A stretch of DNA of 64,000 nt from Oxalobacteraceae sp. CFBP 13730 (GTDB lineage Bacteria; Pseudomonadota; Gammaproteobacteria; Burkholderiales; Burkholderiaceae_D). Below are positions 34,686-43,918 of this stretch, piece after piece. The stretch's first letter is position 1; each line of letters begins with the position of its first letter. Under the pieces are notes generated by a model, which had not been told where the DNA came from, made no database searches, and was given only the letters and a program-made list of their open reading frames with translations. The translations under genes were made by a program, and so were the position numbers. The stretch spans positions 124,001 through 188,000 of the forward strand of contig JACYUQ010000003.1 of NCBI GenBank assembly GCA_014841835.1, read 5' to 3'.

Positions 34686-35716
34686 GCACGCCAATCAGTA
34701 AAAAATGTGGTGAAGACGTCGACCGTGCGCTGGACATCGTGCGCGGAGACATCGAGGTGCGTCACGAGACGCATTCTGTGGCCGACCGTGGCGCGGATCT
34801 GCGCCCGTTCGAGCGCCGCGCGCAGCGGCGCACAGGCGGCAGCCGGCACGTCGATCCAGAAGATATTCGTTTGCGGGGTGCTGACGGTGAGCGCCGGGAT
34901 CAGGGCCAGGCCGCGCGCCAGTTCGGCGGCGTGGTCGTGGTCCTGCGCCAGCAGCGCGACATTGTGTTCGAGCGCGTAGTGCGCGGCTGCGGCGATCACG
35001 CCGGCCTGGCGCATGCCGCCGCCCAGCATCTTGCGCCAGCGCTTGCCCTGCTCGATAAAGGCCTTCGGACCAAGCAGCACCGAACCGACCGGTGCGCCCA
35101 GGCCTTTGGACAGGCACACCGACACGGTGTCGAAGCCCTTGACGGCGTCCGCCAGGCTGATGCCCTGCTTGACGGCGGCATTGCAGATGCGCGCGCCGTC
35201 CAGGTGCGTGGCCAGGCCCTTCTCGTGCGCCAGCGTCGTGGCTGCAGCCACGTACTCCTGGCTCAGCACACGCCCGCCGATCGTGTTTTCCAGCGCCAGC
35301 AGGCGGGTGCGCGCGAAGTGCAGATCGTCGGGCTTGATGTAGCCCTCGATGTCGGCCAGCAGGATCGAGCCATCCGGCTGATTGATGATCGGCTGCGGCT
35401 GGATGCTGCCAAGCACCGCAGCGCCGCCAACTTCGTACTTGTAGGTGTGCGCTTCCTGGCCCACCAGGTATTCGTCGCCGCGACCGCAGTGCGTCATCAG
35501 GGCGATCAGGTTCGTTTGCGTGCCGCTCGGGGCGAACATGCCGGCCTCATGGCCGAACAGCTCTGCCGCATAATCCTGCAGGCGGTTGACCGTGGGGTCG
35601 TCGCCATACACATCGTCGCCGACGTGGGCGGCCACCATCGTGGCGCGCATCGCGGCGCCCGGCTGCGTCACGGTATCGCTGCGCAGATCGATCCAGCCTT
35701 GCGTGTTGTCGCTCAT
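34682..35716 (-). CDS. ltaE: Low-specificity L-threonine aldolase
   Basis: Pyridoxal-phosphate enzyme that splits L-threonine or L-allo-threonine into glycine and acetaldehyde. It has 344 residues. It starts with IDLRSDTVTQP, the family signature, then DDVYGDDPTVNRL, HLDGARICNAAV and the PLP Lys in CLSKGLGAPVGS. The start at 35716 follows the methyltransferase stop by 8 bp. Upstream codons open on the same frame but do not look like aldolase. It overlaps the next gene by 4 bp. Confidence 0.95.
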   Translation of the reverse strand: MSDNTQGWIDLRSDTVTQPGAAMRATMVAAHVGDDVYGDDPTVNRLQDYAAELFGHEAGMFAPSGTQTNLIALMTHCGRGDEYLVGQEAHTYKYEVGGAAVLGSIQPQPIINQPDGSILLADIEGYIKPDDLHFARTRLLALENTIGGRVLSQEYVAAATTLAHEKGLATHLDGARICNAAVKQGISLADAVKGFDTVSVCLSKGLGAPVGSVLLGPKAFIEQGKRWRKMLGGGMRQAGVIAAAAHYALEHNVALLAQDHDHAAELARGLALIPALTVSTPQTNIFWIDVPAAACAPLRAALERAQIRATVGHRMRLVTHLDVSAHDVQRTVDVFTTFFTDWRA

Positions 35717-35724
35717 GCTTGTTG

Positions 35725-36609
35725 TCACTCCGTGGTGGCGGCTTGTGGGGCGTAGAAACGTTCGGTCATCTCTGCCAGGCCCAGTTCGCCCAGCACCTCG
35801 TGCAGGCGTTCGGTCGGGCGGCGGCGCGGCAGGTTCTTGTAGGTGGCGATGATCAGCTCGTTCTTCATCGAGTGTTCCCAGCCTACCAGCTCGGTCACGG
35901 TGACCTGGTAGCCATGCGCTTCGAGCTGCAGGCAGCGCAGCACGTTGGTGATCTGGCTGCCGAATTCGCGCGTGTGGATCGGGTGGCGCCAGATTTCGGT
36001 CAGCGCGCTGCGTTTGACGTCCTTGCCCTTGTTCTTGCGCAGAACGGTGGCGACTTCGGCCTGGCAGCACGGCACCAGCACCATATGCTTCGCGTTCTTC
36101 TTGAGCGCGAAATCGATGGCGTCATCGGTGGCGGTATTGCAGGCGTGCAGTGCGGTGACGATGTCGATCGATTCAGGGAGCGCGCTCGACGTGGTCGATT
36201 CGGCCACCGACAGCGGCAGGAACGACATGCCCTTGAAACCCAGGCGCGCGGCCAGCTCGGTCGATTTGGTGACCAGCTCTTCGCGCGTCTCGATGCCGTA
36301 GATGTGGGAACCTTCGGTTTGGGCTTTGACGAACAGGTCGTACAGGATGAAGCCAAGGTAGGATTTGCCGGCGCCATGGTCGACCAGCGACACGCTGCCC
36401 TTGTCCGCCTGCACATCGCGCAGCAGCGGCTCGATGAAGTTGTACAGGTGGTAGACCTGCTTGAGCTTGCGGCGGCTGTCCTGATTCAACTTGCCGTCGC
36501 GGGTCAGGATGTGCAGCTCTTTGAGCAGCTCGATCGACTGGCCCGGGCGAACCTCGGGTGGCAGCTCCGGTGCAGCCGGGACTTTCTTGACGTTCTCGAC
36601 ACGCTTCAT
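35725..36609 (-). CDS. SAM-dependent methyltransferase (Methyltransf_32-like)
   Basis: It encodes 294 residues. A helical N-terminal region (ELLKELHILTRDGKLNQDSR, KLKQVYHLYNFIEP) is followed by a class I methyltransferase core. The SAM-binding motif is VDHGAGKSYLGF, then IYGIETREELV, LPESIDIVTALHACNTATDD (acidic loop and a Cys/His pair) and LVPCCQAEV with two adjacent Cys. This pattern (DHGAGKSYL, HACDTATD, PCCQ) is typical of a family that also has eukaryotic members. Substrate unknown. It starts 5 bp after fdx and appears to be the tail of the isc operon. Confidence 0.85.
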   Translation of the reverse strand: MKRVENVKKVPAAPELPPEVRPGQSIELLKELHILTRDGKLNQDSRRKLKQVYHLYNFIEPLLRDVQADKGSVSLVDHGAGKSYLGFILYDLFVKAQTEGSHIYGIETREELVTKSTELAARLGFKGMSFLPLSVAESTTSSALPESIDIVTALHACNTATDDAIDFALKKNAKHMVLVPCCQAEVATVLRKNKGKDVKRSALTEIWRHPIHTREFGSQITNVLRCLQLEAHGYQVTVTELVGWEHSMKNELIIATYKNLPRRRPTERLHEVLGELGLAEMTERFYAPQAATTE

Positions 36610-36614
36610 GAAGA

Positions 36615-36956
36615 TCAGTGGTTCTTTTCGGCGGCGTGGTTGATCGTATACTTCGGGATCTCGACGACGAGGTCTTCGTCGGCAACGATCGCCTGGCACG
36701 ACAGGCGCGAATTGGGCTCCAGGCCCCAGGCCTTGTCGAGCATGTCTTCTTCCTGCTCTTGCTGTTCGTTGAGCGAATTGAAACCTTCGCGCACGATCAC
36801 GTGGCAGGTGGTGCAGGCGCAGACGCGGTCGCAGGCGTGTTCGATGTCGATGTCGTTCTCGAGCAGGACGTCGCAGACCGATTTGCCGCTTGGCGCGTCG
36901 AGCACGGCGCCTTCTGGGCACAGCACTGGGTGGGGAAGGATGACGATTTGTGGCAC
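36615..36956 (-). CDS. fdx: [2Fe-2S] ferredoxin of the ISC system
   Basis: Electron donor for iron-sulfur cluster assembly, 113 residues. Cluster ligands are Cys42, Cys48, Cys51 (CDRVCACTTC) and the late Cys in RLSCQA, the vertebrate-type pattern Cx5Cx2C...C. A conserved DMLDKAWGLEPNSRLSC segment sits before the last ligand. It is the last classical isc gene, separated from hscA by a pair of inverted repeats. No iscX follows; a methyltransferase gene takes its place. Confidence 0.96.
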   Translation of the reverse strand: MPQIVILPHPVLCPEGAVLDAPSGKSVCDVLLENDIDIEHACDRVCACTTCHVIVREGFNSLNEQQEQEEDMLDKAWGLEPNSRLSCQAIVADEDLVVEIPKYTINHAAEKNH

Positions 36957-36997
36957 TTGGGTTACCTCGGTTGATTATTGTAATGGTGCGCTTTAAA

Positions 36998-37109
36998 GAC
37001 CGTCGTTCCCGCGAAGGCGGGAACCCAAGTTTGCCAGCGTTGCCATGAGCATCAAGCGTAGGCGTGTTGCAAACTGACTTGGGTTCCCGCCTGCGCGGGA
37101 ACGACGGTC
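36998..37109. repeat. Pair of inverted 33-bp palindromic repeats (REP/BIME-like)
   Basis: The unit at 36998-37030 and that at 37077-37109 are reverse complements with one mismatch. Each unit is itself a hairpin with core TTCCCGC/GCGGGAA, and 46 bp lie between. The core CGTCGTTCCCGC with GCGGGAA is a short interspersed repeat common in Burkholderiales intergenic DNA. Located between hscA and fdx within an operon, it can form one large cruciform or two hairpins and may protect mRNA ends or tune expression of fdx relative to hscA. Confidence 0.85.
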
Positions 37110-37120
37110 CGGGTTGCGTC

Positions 37121-39010
37121 TTAAATTTCGTCCAGCGACTTGCCCGACAATGCCTTGCGCACGCTCTTGTCCATGCGCCGCGCTGCGAATTCTTCGGTGC
37201 CATGCGCCAGCGCCTGGACTGCATCGTGCACCGCGTTCTGGCGCAGGCCCGGTTCAAGCGTCGTGTCGTTCGACATCGCCACCGCGTCGCGCACCAGTTG
37301 CAATTGCGCGGCAATTGTGGTCTGCTCGTCGGGCGACAGCAGATCGATGTCGCTGTCCAGCGCCGACTGCGTCGCCAGCAGGATGCGCTCGGCCTCGACC
37401 TGCTCTTCGCGCAGTGCGCGCATCTGCATGTCGCTCGAGGCCGACGTGTACGAATCCTGCAGCATGCGCGCCACCTGGTCGTCCGCCAGGCCATACGACG
37501 GCTTGACCGTGATCGATGCCTCGACGCCCGAGCGCATTTCGCGTGCGGCCACCGCCAGCAAGCCATCGGCGTCGACCTGGTAGGTCACGCGGATGCGCGC
37601 GGCGCCGGCCGCCATCGGCGGGATGCCGCGCAGCTCGAAGCGCGCCAGCGAGCGGCAGTCCGACACCAGCTCGCGCTCGCCCTGCACCACGTGCACCGCC
37701 AGCGCCGTCTGGCCATCCTTGAAGGTCGTGAATTCCTGCGCGCGCGCGACCGGAATCGTCGAATTGCGCGGAATGATCTTCTCGACCAGACCGCCCATCG
37801 TCTCGATGCCCAGCGACAGCGGGGTCACGTCCAGCAGCAGCCAGTCTTCGCCATCGGCGCGGTTGCCGGCCAGCAGATTGGCCTGGATCGCCGCGCCCAG
37901 CGCCACGACGCGGTCCGGGTCGATATTGGCGTGCGGGATGGTCTGGAAGAATTCCGACACCGCCCGGCGCACGTGCGGCATGCGCGTCGCGCCGCCGACC
38001 ATGACCACGCCGTCGACGTCTTCGACGCTCGTGTCGGCGTCGCGCATCGCCTTGCGGATCGCATTCATCGTCTTGCCGACCAGGTGCTTCGTGATCTCGA
38101 CGAATTCGCGCGCCGTGATCGTCACCTGCACCAGCTCGCCCGATTTCAGGATCGCCTCGATCGTCGTTTCTTCGTTCGTCGACAAGAGTTCCTTGGCCTG
38201 GCGAGCCTTGACCATCAGCGTCGCGGTGTCCTGGTCCGACAGCGGCGCCAGGCGCGCTTTTTCCATGATCCAGCAGAACAGGCGATGGTCGAAGTCGTCG
38301 CCGCCAAGGGCCGAGTCGCCACCGGTCGACAGCACTTCGAACACACCTTTCGACAACTTAAGGATCGAGATGTCGAACGTGCCGCCGCCCAGATCGTAGA
38401 CGGCGTACACGCCTTCCTTGCCCTGGTCGAGGCCATACGCGATCGCAGCGGCGGTCGGCTCGGACAGCAGGCGCAGGACATTCAGGCCGGCCAACTGGGC
38501 CGCATCCTTGGTTGCCTGGCGCTGTGCATCGTCGAAATACGCCGGCACCGTGATGACGGCGCCCACCAGGTCGTCGCCCAGGGAATCTTCGGCGCGCTGG
38601 CGCAGCGTGGCCAGGATCTGGGCCGAGATTTCGACCGGGCTTTTCACGCCGGCGACGGTGTTCAGCTGGACCATGCCCTCGCCCTCGACGAAGTCATACG
38701 GCAGGTTTTCCGCGTGCGCGATGTCTTTCAGGCCACGGCCCATGAAGCGCTTGACCGAGACGATCGTGTTCTTCGGGTCGGTAGTCTGGTGCGCGCGCGC
38801 CTTGTGGCCGATGTGGGCGTGGCCGTTGTCCAGGTAGCGCACGATCGACGGCAGCAGCGAGCGGCCCTCCTCGTCGCTGAGCACTTCGGGGCTGCCGCTG
38901 CGAACGGTGGCAACGAGCGAATTGGTGGTACCCAGATCGATGCCGACGGCCAGACGGTGCTGGTGCGGGGCGGTGGACATGCCGGGTTCGGCGATTTGGA
39001 GGAGTGCCAT
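37121..39010 (-). CDS. hscA: HscA, Hsp70-type chaperone of Fe-S assembly
   Basis: ATP-driven chaperone that frees the cluster from IscU. It has 629 residues. The ATPase half has [15 protein letters not shown] near residue 20, [30 protein letters not shown] and [14 protein letters not shown]; the substrate half follows from about 390. Hsp70s of this class bind the LPPVK motif, which is present in IscU (40008-40418). The start at 39010 (MALLQIAEP) is chosen over an open extension to 39109 whose codons do not match. Confidence 0.96.
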   Translation of the reverse strand: MALLQIAEPGMSTAPHQHRLAVGIDLGTTNSLVATVRSGSPEVLSDEEGRSLLPSIVRYLDNGHAHIGHKARAHQTTDPKNTIVSVKRFMGRGLKDIAHAENLPYDFVEGEGMVQLNTVAGVKSPVEISAQILATLRQRAEDSLGDDLVGAVITVPAYFDDAQRQATKDAAQLAGLNVLRLLSEPTAAAIAYGLDQGKEGVYAVYDLGGGTFDISILKLSKGVFEVLSTGGDSALGGDDFDHRLFCWIMEKARLAPLSDQDTATLMVKARQAKELLSTNEETTIEAILKSGELVQVTITAREFVEITKHLVGKTMNAIRKAMRDADTSVEDVDGVVMVGGATRMPHVRRAVSEFFQTIPHANIDPDRVVALGAAIQANLLAGNRADGEDWLLLDVTPLSLGIETMGGLVEKIIPRNSTIPVARAQEFTTFKDGQTALAVHVVQGERELVSDCRSLARFELRGIPPMAAGAARIRVTYQVDADGLLAVAAREMRSGVEASITVKPSYGLADDQVARMLQDSYTSASSDMQMRALREEQVEAERILLATQSALDSDIDLLSPDEQTTIAAQLQLVRDAVAMSNDTTLEPGLRQNAVHDAVQALAHGTEEFAARRMDKSVRKALSGKSLDEI

Positions 39011-39088
39011 AGTCGTGATACCAGTGTTATTTTTGCGTGCCGGGGACGGTGCGGACGCTATTTTACGCGTCCGACCGGCATAGCGGGG

Positions 39089-39110
39089 CGTGGACGACAC
39101 GCCGTCCACG
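39089..39110. repeat. Short palindrome between hscB and hscA
   Basis: An 8-bp perfect stem CGTGGACG/CGTCCACG with a 6-nt loop lies in the 116-bp hscB-hscA gap. A related palindrome is at 62044-62064. There is no U run, so it is not a classical terminator. Confidence 0.5.
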
Positions 39111-39126
39111 ATGAAGTGCGGGAAGG

Positions 39127-39642
39127 TTATGCCTCGATCGCTTCGAAGGCGTACTGCACTTCGTCGCCGAACTTGTCGAGGAACATCAGCGAGCGCACGC
39201 CCTGCGCGGCAGCGGCGTAGTCGCCCGCATCGAGCTGCTGGCCAACGGTAACCAGCATCTGCTTGCGTTCAGCGCGCACCTGCGCATCGAGGGCGTCGAG
39301 CGCGCTGGCATCCTTGCCGGCGCGCGCATCGCCGAGTTCTTCGCGCCATTCCATCTGCTGCATCAGGAACGCGGTGGGCATCGCGGTATTCGATTCGGTC
39401 TGCAGGTCGACGCCATTGAGTTCGCACAGATACTGCGCGCGCTTTTGCGGATTGCGCAGCGTCTGGTAGGCGTCGTTGGCGCGGGTTGCCCATTGCATCG
39501 CGACGCGTTTTTCGCCGTCGCTGCTGCCGACAAACCGGTCAGGATGGACGCGGCCCTGGATTTCGCGGTAGGCGGCATCCAGGGCGCTCTGGTCGACCTC
39601 GAAACGGGCCGGCAGTTGAAACAGTTCGAAGTGATTCTGCAT
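39127..39642 (-). CDS. hscB: HscB, J-domain co-chaperone of Fe-S assembly
   Basis: It recruits IscU to HscA and stimulates its ATPase. It has 171 residues, the family length. The J-domain carries the essential HPD at 33-35 (RVHPDRF) and the C-terminal IscU-binding helices hold [20 protein letters not shown] and [15 protein letters not shown]. It sits 6 bp after iscA and 116 bp before hscA. Confidence 0.95.
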   Translation of the reverse strand: MQNHFELFQLPARFEVDQSALDAAYREIQGRVHPDRFVGSSDGEKRVAMQWATRANDAYQTLRNPQKRAQYLCELNGVDLQTESNTAMPTAFLMQQMEWREELGDARAGKDASALDALDAQVRAERKQMLVTVGQQLDAGDYAAAAQGVRSLMFLDKFGDEVQYAFEAIEA

Positions 39643-39648
39643 GCGCGA

Positions 39649-39972
39649 TCAGATGCGGAAGCTCTCGCCGCAGCCGCAATTGTCCTTGACGTTCGGATTA
39701 TTGAAGCGGAAGCCCTCGTTGAGGCCTTCGCGGGCGAAATCGAGCTCGGTGCCGTCGATGTACGGCAGGCTTTTCGGGTCAACGAACACCTGCACGCCAT
39801 GCGATTCGAAGACGCTGTCTTCGTTTGCGCTTTCATCGACGTACTCGAGCTTGTAGGCCAGGCCGGAGCAGCCGGTGGTGCGCACACCGAAACGCAAGCC
39901 AATGCCCTTGCCCCGGCGTTCGAGGTAACGGTTGACGTGCTTTGCAGCTTTTTCGGTCAGGGTGATTGCCAT
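39649..39972 (-). CDS. iscA: IscA, A-type iron-sulfur carrier
   Basis: Carrier for iron or Fe-S clusters, 107 residues. The three cluster ligands are Cys35 (TTGCSGLAY), Cys99 and Cys101 (CGCGESF), the same positions as in E. coli IscA. It lies between iscU and hscB. Confidence 0.96.
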   Translation of the reverse strand: MAITLTEKAAKHVNRYLERRGKGIGLRFGVRTTGCSGLAYKLEYVDESANEDSVFESHGVQVFVDPKSLPYIDGTELDFAREGLNEGFRFNNPNVKDNCGCGESFRI

Positions 39973-40007
39973 GTTGTGCTTCTCCAGCTCTGTTCTATTA
40001 CCAGGAA

Positions 40008-40418
40008 TTACGCCGCTGCGACTGCCGCAACTGCTTTATCGGCGTGCTTTGCCTTGTAGTCGGCCACAGCGGCCTTGATCGCGTCTTCTGCCAGGATCGA
40101 GCAGTGGATCTTGACTGGCGGCAGTGCCAGCTCTTCGGCGATCTGCGTGTTCTTGATCGCCAGTGCTTCGTCCAGGCTCTTGCCCTTGACCCACTCGGTG
40201 ATCAGCGAGCTCGATGCGATGGCCGAACCGCAGCCATACGTCTTGAACTTTGCGTCTTCGATCAGGCCCTGGTCGTTGACCTTGATCTGCAGCTTCATGA
40301 CGTCGCCGCAGGCCGGCGCGCCGACCATGCCGGTGCCGATGTCATCGTCGCCCTTGTCGAAGGCGCCGACGTTGCGTGGGTTTTCGTAGTGGTCCAGTAC
40401 TTTGTCCGAATATGCCAT
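40008..40418 (-). CDS. iscU: IscU, Fe-S cluster assembly scaffold
   Basis: Scaffold on which the nascent cluster is built from IscS sulfur. It has 136 residues. Ligands Cys37 (ACGDVM), Cys63 (YGCGSAIAS) and Cys106 (HCSILAEDA), Asp39 beside the first, and the HscA-recognition motif LPPVK at 99-103 are present. The C-terminus has an extra Ala/Val tail. It starts 47 bp after iscS. Confidence 0.97.
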   Translation of the reverse strand: MAYSDKVLDHYENPRNVGAFDKGDDDIGTGMVGAPACGDVMKLQIKVNDQGLIEDAKFKTYGCGSAIASSSLITEWVKGKSLDEALAIKNTQIAEELALPPVKIHCSILAEDAIKAAVADYKAKHADKAVAAVAAA

Positions 40419-40465
40419 GGTGATGCTCCAGTATGTTTAGAAAATGCGCGCTCGGTATGAGCAGA

Positions 40466-41722
40466 TCAGTGTGCAGCCCACTGGATCGAGCTGATGTCGA
40501 TCCCGTCCTTGAACATGTCCCACAGCGGCGACAGTTCACGCAGCTTGCCAACTTTGCTCTTGAGCAGGTTGACGGCAAAATCGATTTCTTCTTCGGTCGT
40601 GAAGCGGCCAATCGAGAAGCGGATCGAGCTGTGTGCCAGCTCGTCGCTGCGACCCAGGGCGCGCAACACGTACGATGGTTCCAGGCTGGCCGAGGTGCAG
40701 GCCGAACCCGACGACACGGCCAGGTCCTTGATCGCCATGATCAGGGACTCGCCTTCGACATAGTTGAACGAGACGTTCAGGTTATGCGGGACGCGGTGGT
40801 CCATGTCACCGTTGATATAGACTTCTTCGATCTCCATGAGGCCACGGGCCAGGCGATCGCGCAGTGCACGCACACGCGCCAGCTCGCTGTCCATCTCGAC
40901 CTTGGCCAGGCGGAATGCTTCGCCCATGCCGACGATCTGGTGCGTCGGCAGCGTACCCGAACGCATGCCGCGCTCATGACCACCACCGTGCATCTGCGCT
41001 TCGAGGCGCACACGCGGCTTGCGACGCACGTACAGCGCGCCGATACCTTTCGGGCCATAGGCCTTGTGCGCGGTGAAGGTCATCAGGTCGACCTTCAGCA
41101 CGTCGAGGTTGATCTCGACCTTGCCGATGGCCTGGGCCGCGTCGCAGTGGAAGATGATGCCCTTCGAGCGCAGCAGTTCGCCGATTTCGGCGATCGGCTG
41201 CACGACGCCGATTTCGTTGTTCACGAACATGACCGACACCAGGATCGTGTCAGGGCGGATCGCCGCTGCCAGCTGCTCGACGGTGATCAGGCCGTTGGCT
41301 TGCGGCTCGAGGTAGGTCGCTTCGAAGCCGACGCGTTCGAGTTCACGCACGGTATCCAGCACGGCCTTGTGCTCGGTTTTCACCGTGATGATGTGCTTGC
41401 CCTTGGTCTTGTAGAACTGGGCCGCGCCCTTGATCGCCAGGTTGTTGCTTTCGGTCGCGCCGGAGGTCCAGACGATTTCGCGCGGGTCGGCGCCGATGAT
41501 CGCGGCAACGTGGCCGCGTGCTTCTTCGACGGCCGCTTCGGCGTTCCAGCCGTAGGCGTGGCTGCGCGACGCTGGATTACCGAACTGCTCGCGCAGGAAC
41601 GGGATCATCTTGTCGGCGACGCGTGGATCGACCGGCGTCGTGGCCGAGTAATCCATGTAGATCGGGAAATGTGGAGCTGGCGCGAAGCTTTGCTCGGTGG
41701 TCTTGTCCATTGGCGCGTTCAT
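40466..41722 (-). CDS. iscS: Cysteine desulfurase IscS
   Basis: Pyridoxal-phosphate enzyme that takes sulfur from L-cysteine and passes it to IscU and tRNA-thiolation partners. It has 418 residues, slightly longer at the N-terminus than the usual 404. The PLP Lys lies in [19 protein letters not shown]; the mobile-loop Cys lies in [18 protein letters not shown], as in group I desulfurases. CGGAG stands before the ATG. It starts 19 bp after iscR and heads the structural genes of the operon. Confidence 0.97.
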   Translation of the reverse strand: MNAPMDKTTEQSFAPAPHFPIYMDYSATTPVDPRVADKMIPFLREQFGNPASRSHAYGWNAEAAVEEARGHVAAIIGADPREIVWTSGATESNNLAIKGAAQFYKTKGKHIITVKTEHKAVLDTVRELERVGFEATYLEPQANGLITVEQLAAAIRPDTILVSVMFVNNEIGVVQPIAEIGELLRSKGIIFHCDAAQAIGKVEINLDVLKVDLMTFTAHKAYGPKGIGALYVRRKPRVRLEAQMHGGGHERGMRSGTLPTHQIVGMGEAFRLAKVEMDSELARVRALRDRLARGLMEIEEVYINGDMDHRVPHNLNVSFNYVEGESLIMAIKDLAVSSGSACTSASLEPSYVLRALGRSDELAHSSIRFSIGRFTTEEEIDFAVNLLKSKVGKLRELSPLWDMFKDGIDISSIQWAAH

Positions 41723-41741
41723 CTGATTTACTCCGGTAACT

Positions 41742-42218
41742 TTAGTTTTGTCCGACTGCGGCGGGGGCGCCGCGGTGCACGTGCACGACGTTCTGTTCTT
41801 TCTGGCGCTGCTGGTCGACCAGGTCTTGCAACGATACCGAATCGAGGTAGTCGACCATTTTTTCGTTCAGCGTGGTCCACAGTTCGTGGGTCATGCACCG
41901 GGCGCCGTCGGTATGGGCGCCATGGCAGTTCTCTTTACCGCCGCACTGGGTTGCATCGAGCGGCTCGTCGACGGCGATGATGATGTCCGCCACCGTCACC
42001 TTGCCCGCCGCGCGTGCCAGGCTGTACCCGCCGCCCGGACCACGGATCGATTCGACGATCTCGTGGCGGCGCAGCTTGCCAAACAGCTGCTCGAGGTACG
42101 ACAGCGAAATGGCCTGGCGCTGGCTGATGCCCGACAGCGTGACCGGGCCATTGCCTTGACGCATGGCAAGGTCGATCATCGCAGTGACAGCAAAACGGCC
42201 TTTGGTGGTCAGACGCAT
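41742..42218 (-). CDS. iscR: IscR, Fe-S-sensing Rrf2-family repressor
   Basis: A winged-helix regulator that, with a [2Fe-2S] cluster, represses its own operon. It has 158 residues. The DNA-binding part is at 1-75 ([47 protein letters not shown]). The cluster ligands are Cys92, Cys98 and Cys108 with His111. The spacing between the second and third Cys is 9 residues instead of 5 (extra HTDGA-like segment). The start at 42218 (MRLTTKGRF) is the family start with GGGG before it; upstream codons to 42287 are leader. Confidence 0.96.
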   Translation of the reverse strand: MRLTTKGRFAVTAMIDLAMRQGNGPVTLSGISQRQAISLSYLEQLFGKLRRHEIVESIRGPGGGYSLARAAGKVTVADIIIAVDEPLDATQCGGKENCHGAHTDGARCMTHELWTTLNEKMVDYLDSVSLQDLVDQQRQKEQNVVHVHRGAPAAVGQN

Positions 42219-42318
42219 TTCAACCCCGGTGAATGATAAAATATTTCTCTTGTCCAAGTACCAAGTCGGCGCCGCAATCTGCAGCACGTTTCACTCTGAG
42301 AGCAGGGAAAGACCTGAT

Positions 42319-42341
42319 TAGTTGAACGATTTAGTCAAGTA
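42319..42341 (-). promoter_or_regulatory. IscR type 1-like operator
   Basis: An imperfect dyad has half-sites TAGTTGAAC (42319-42327) and AGTCAAGTA (42333-42341) around a 5-bp centre. The ACTTGACT half equals the known type 1 motif bound by cluster-loaded IscR. It overlaps the -10 and start of the iscR promoter, consistent with autorepression when clusters are plentiful. Confidence 0.65.
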
Positions 42342-42366
42342 TAGCAAATCGCAATGATCTTGTCTT
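42338..42366 (-). promoter_or_regulatory. iscR promoter
   Basis: Minus strand: -35 AAGACA (42361-42366), 17-bp spacer, -10 TATACT (42338-42343). The predicted leader is about 110 nt. It is the only good promoter ahead of iscR. Confidence 0.65.
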
Positions 42367-42424
42367 GGACCACCCCAAAAACGGCGGGTCATGTTCATGA
42401 CGAATACGCGGTCCCCGTGCCCTG

Positions 42425-43207
42425 TCAACGGGCCCGCAGCAACGCCATCGGCCCGAACAGCGCCTGCATGCCCGGATGCCCGATGAAGCTCAGGTTGTAG
42501 GGATGTTCGGCCACCGCCTGCGGGAAGGCGGCCGTTTCTGGCAACTTCTGCAATTGCTCGGCGATCTTGCCCCACAGGACCAGCGTCGGCACCTGCGGCT
42601 GGGCGGCCAGCGCCGCCAGCACCGTCTGCAAAAATGGCAACCACGCGCGCGCATCGATGACCGGCTTGACATGCTTGCGAAACACCAGCGCGGCATTCAG
42701 CAGCAAAAAACCCTCTTGCACAAGATTGTCCTGCAACTGCGCCAGCGTCTGGATCGAGCCGTCAACGCGCGCGGCCCGGGCAATTGGCGCCAGCGCCTCC
42801 CCGCTCGTCGCATCGGCCTGCAACTGGCCGCTGGCCACCAGCAGCATTTTCATGAAGTTGCGCAGCGACGTGGCCCGGTTGACTGGCTTGGACAATCCGC
42901 CATCGCTCCACAGGTCGCCCACGGCGCCGTCCATGAAGCTCACCCCCGTGGCGCTCGCGGCGCGCGGGTACGGTCCCTCCCCCACCAGCACGTAGCGCAC
43001 CTTGTCCAGCGGCTGGGCAAAGGCGGCGAACATGCGGTGTTCCGTGGGGACGTAATCGTCCTGCGCCAGCGCGGGCAAATAATCAGGATTGGCGCGGGCC
43101 ACCCCCTGCAGCCCCGCTTCGAGGATCGGGCGCCACGAGGCGTCGGCCAGTTCAAGGGCCTGCAGGATCGGTGCAGGGATTGCGATAGGAAGCGTGGCGT
43201 CGGTCAT
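42425..43207 (-). CDS. Uracil-DNA glycosylase-like protein, altered motif A
   Basis: It encodes 260 residues. The overall order matches family 1 uracil-DNA glycosylases: motif A region (VRYVLVGEGPYPRAASATGV then SFMD), a middle LQDNLVQEGFLLLNAALVFR (like the LLLN strand of Ung), LPTLVLWGKIAEQLQ-like VPTLVLWGKIAEQ and a late HPYNLSFIGHPG. The canonical GQDPYH is GEGPYP at 76-81, so the catalytic Asp is Gly and the His is Pro; the HPSP loop is HPYN. It may be a diverged glycosylase, a different base specificity, or inactive. Upstream of maiA on the same strand, 66 bp apart. Confidence 0.75.
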   Translation of the reverse strand: MTDATLPIAIPAPILQALELADASWRPILEAGLQGVARANPDYLPALAQDDYVPTEHRMFAAFAQPLDKVRYVLVGEGPYPRAASATGVSFMDGAVGDLWSDGGLSKPVNRATSLRNFMKMLLVASGQLQADATSGEALAPIARAARVDGSIQTLAQLQDNLVQEGFLLLNAALVFRKHVKPVIDARAWLPFLQTVLAALAAQPQVPTLVLWGKIAEQLQKLPETAAFPQAVAEHPYNLSFIGHPGMQALFGPMALLRAR

Positions 43208-43273
43208 GGCGAAATGGCAATGGAAAGAGGCGGCGATTGTAGCGCGCCGCCGCCCTTCTCAGCCACCCGCGCG

Positions 43274-43918
43274 CTATTCGGAGTCGGGCTGGCGCGACGG
43301 GTGCGCGGCCTGGAACGCGGGCAGCGCCACGCATAGCGCATTGATGCGCTCGATATTCGGATAGGCCGACACATCGATATTGAAGCGCTGCGCATTGAAT
43401 ACCTGCGGCACCAGGTAGCAATCGGCAATGGTCGGCTGGGCGCCATGACAGAATGGGCCGGCGCCCGGATCGCGTGCCAGATGGGCTTCGAGCGATTGCA
43501 GCCCCTCGATCACCCAGTGACGGTACCACTCGCTCTTGGCCTGGTCGGGCACACCGATCTCGCGCGCCAGGTAATTGAGCACGCGCAGATTGGTGATTGG
43601 GTGGATGTCGCAACCGATGATCTGGGCCAGCTCGCGCACGCGCGCCCGGCCCGGCGCATCCTTGGGCAGCAGCGGCACGTCCGGAAACACCTCTTCGAGA
43701 TACTCGATGATGGCCAGCGACTGCGACAGCGTGATGCGGTCATCCTGGAACGACGGCACCAGGCCGCTCGGGTTGATCTGGCGATAAGCGTCCTGAAGGT
43801 GCTGGCCGCCATCCTTGAGCAGGTGCACCGTCACCGCGTCGTACGCCAGCCCTTTCAGGTTCAGCGCGATGCGCACCCGGTAGGCGGCCGAGCTGCGAAA
43901 GTAAGTATACAGTTTCAT
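43274..43918 (-). CDS. maiA: Maleylacetoacetate isomerase (zeta-class GST)
   Basis: Glutathione-dependent cis-trans isomerisation of maleylacetoacetate in tyrosine/homogentisate breakdown. It has 214 residues. The zeta-class signature SSAAYR is at 9-14, then NPSGLVPSF, SLAIIEYLEE and the C-terminal QPTIADCYLVPQVFNA. The start overlaps the fumarylacetoacetase stop (ATGA), so both are made together. The frame stays open far upstream through antisense of that gene, but only the ATG at 43918 gives a proper N-terminus. Confidence 0.94.
   Translation of the reverse strand: MKLYTYFRSSAAYRVRIALNLKGLAYDAVTVHLLKDGGQHLQDAYRQINPSGLVPSFQDDRITLSQSLAIIEYLEEVFPDVPLLPKDAPGRARVRELAQIIGCDIHPITNLRVLNYLAREIGVPDQAKSEWYRHWVIEGLQSLEAHLARDPGAGPFCHGAQPTIADCYLVPQVFNAQRFNIDVSAYPNIERINALCVALPAFQAAHPSRQPDSE

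Noticed and set aside
37064..39220. A 718-codon open frame on the plus strand
   Set aside because: Antisense to hscA, with shadow composition and no family features.
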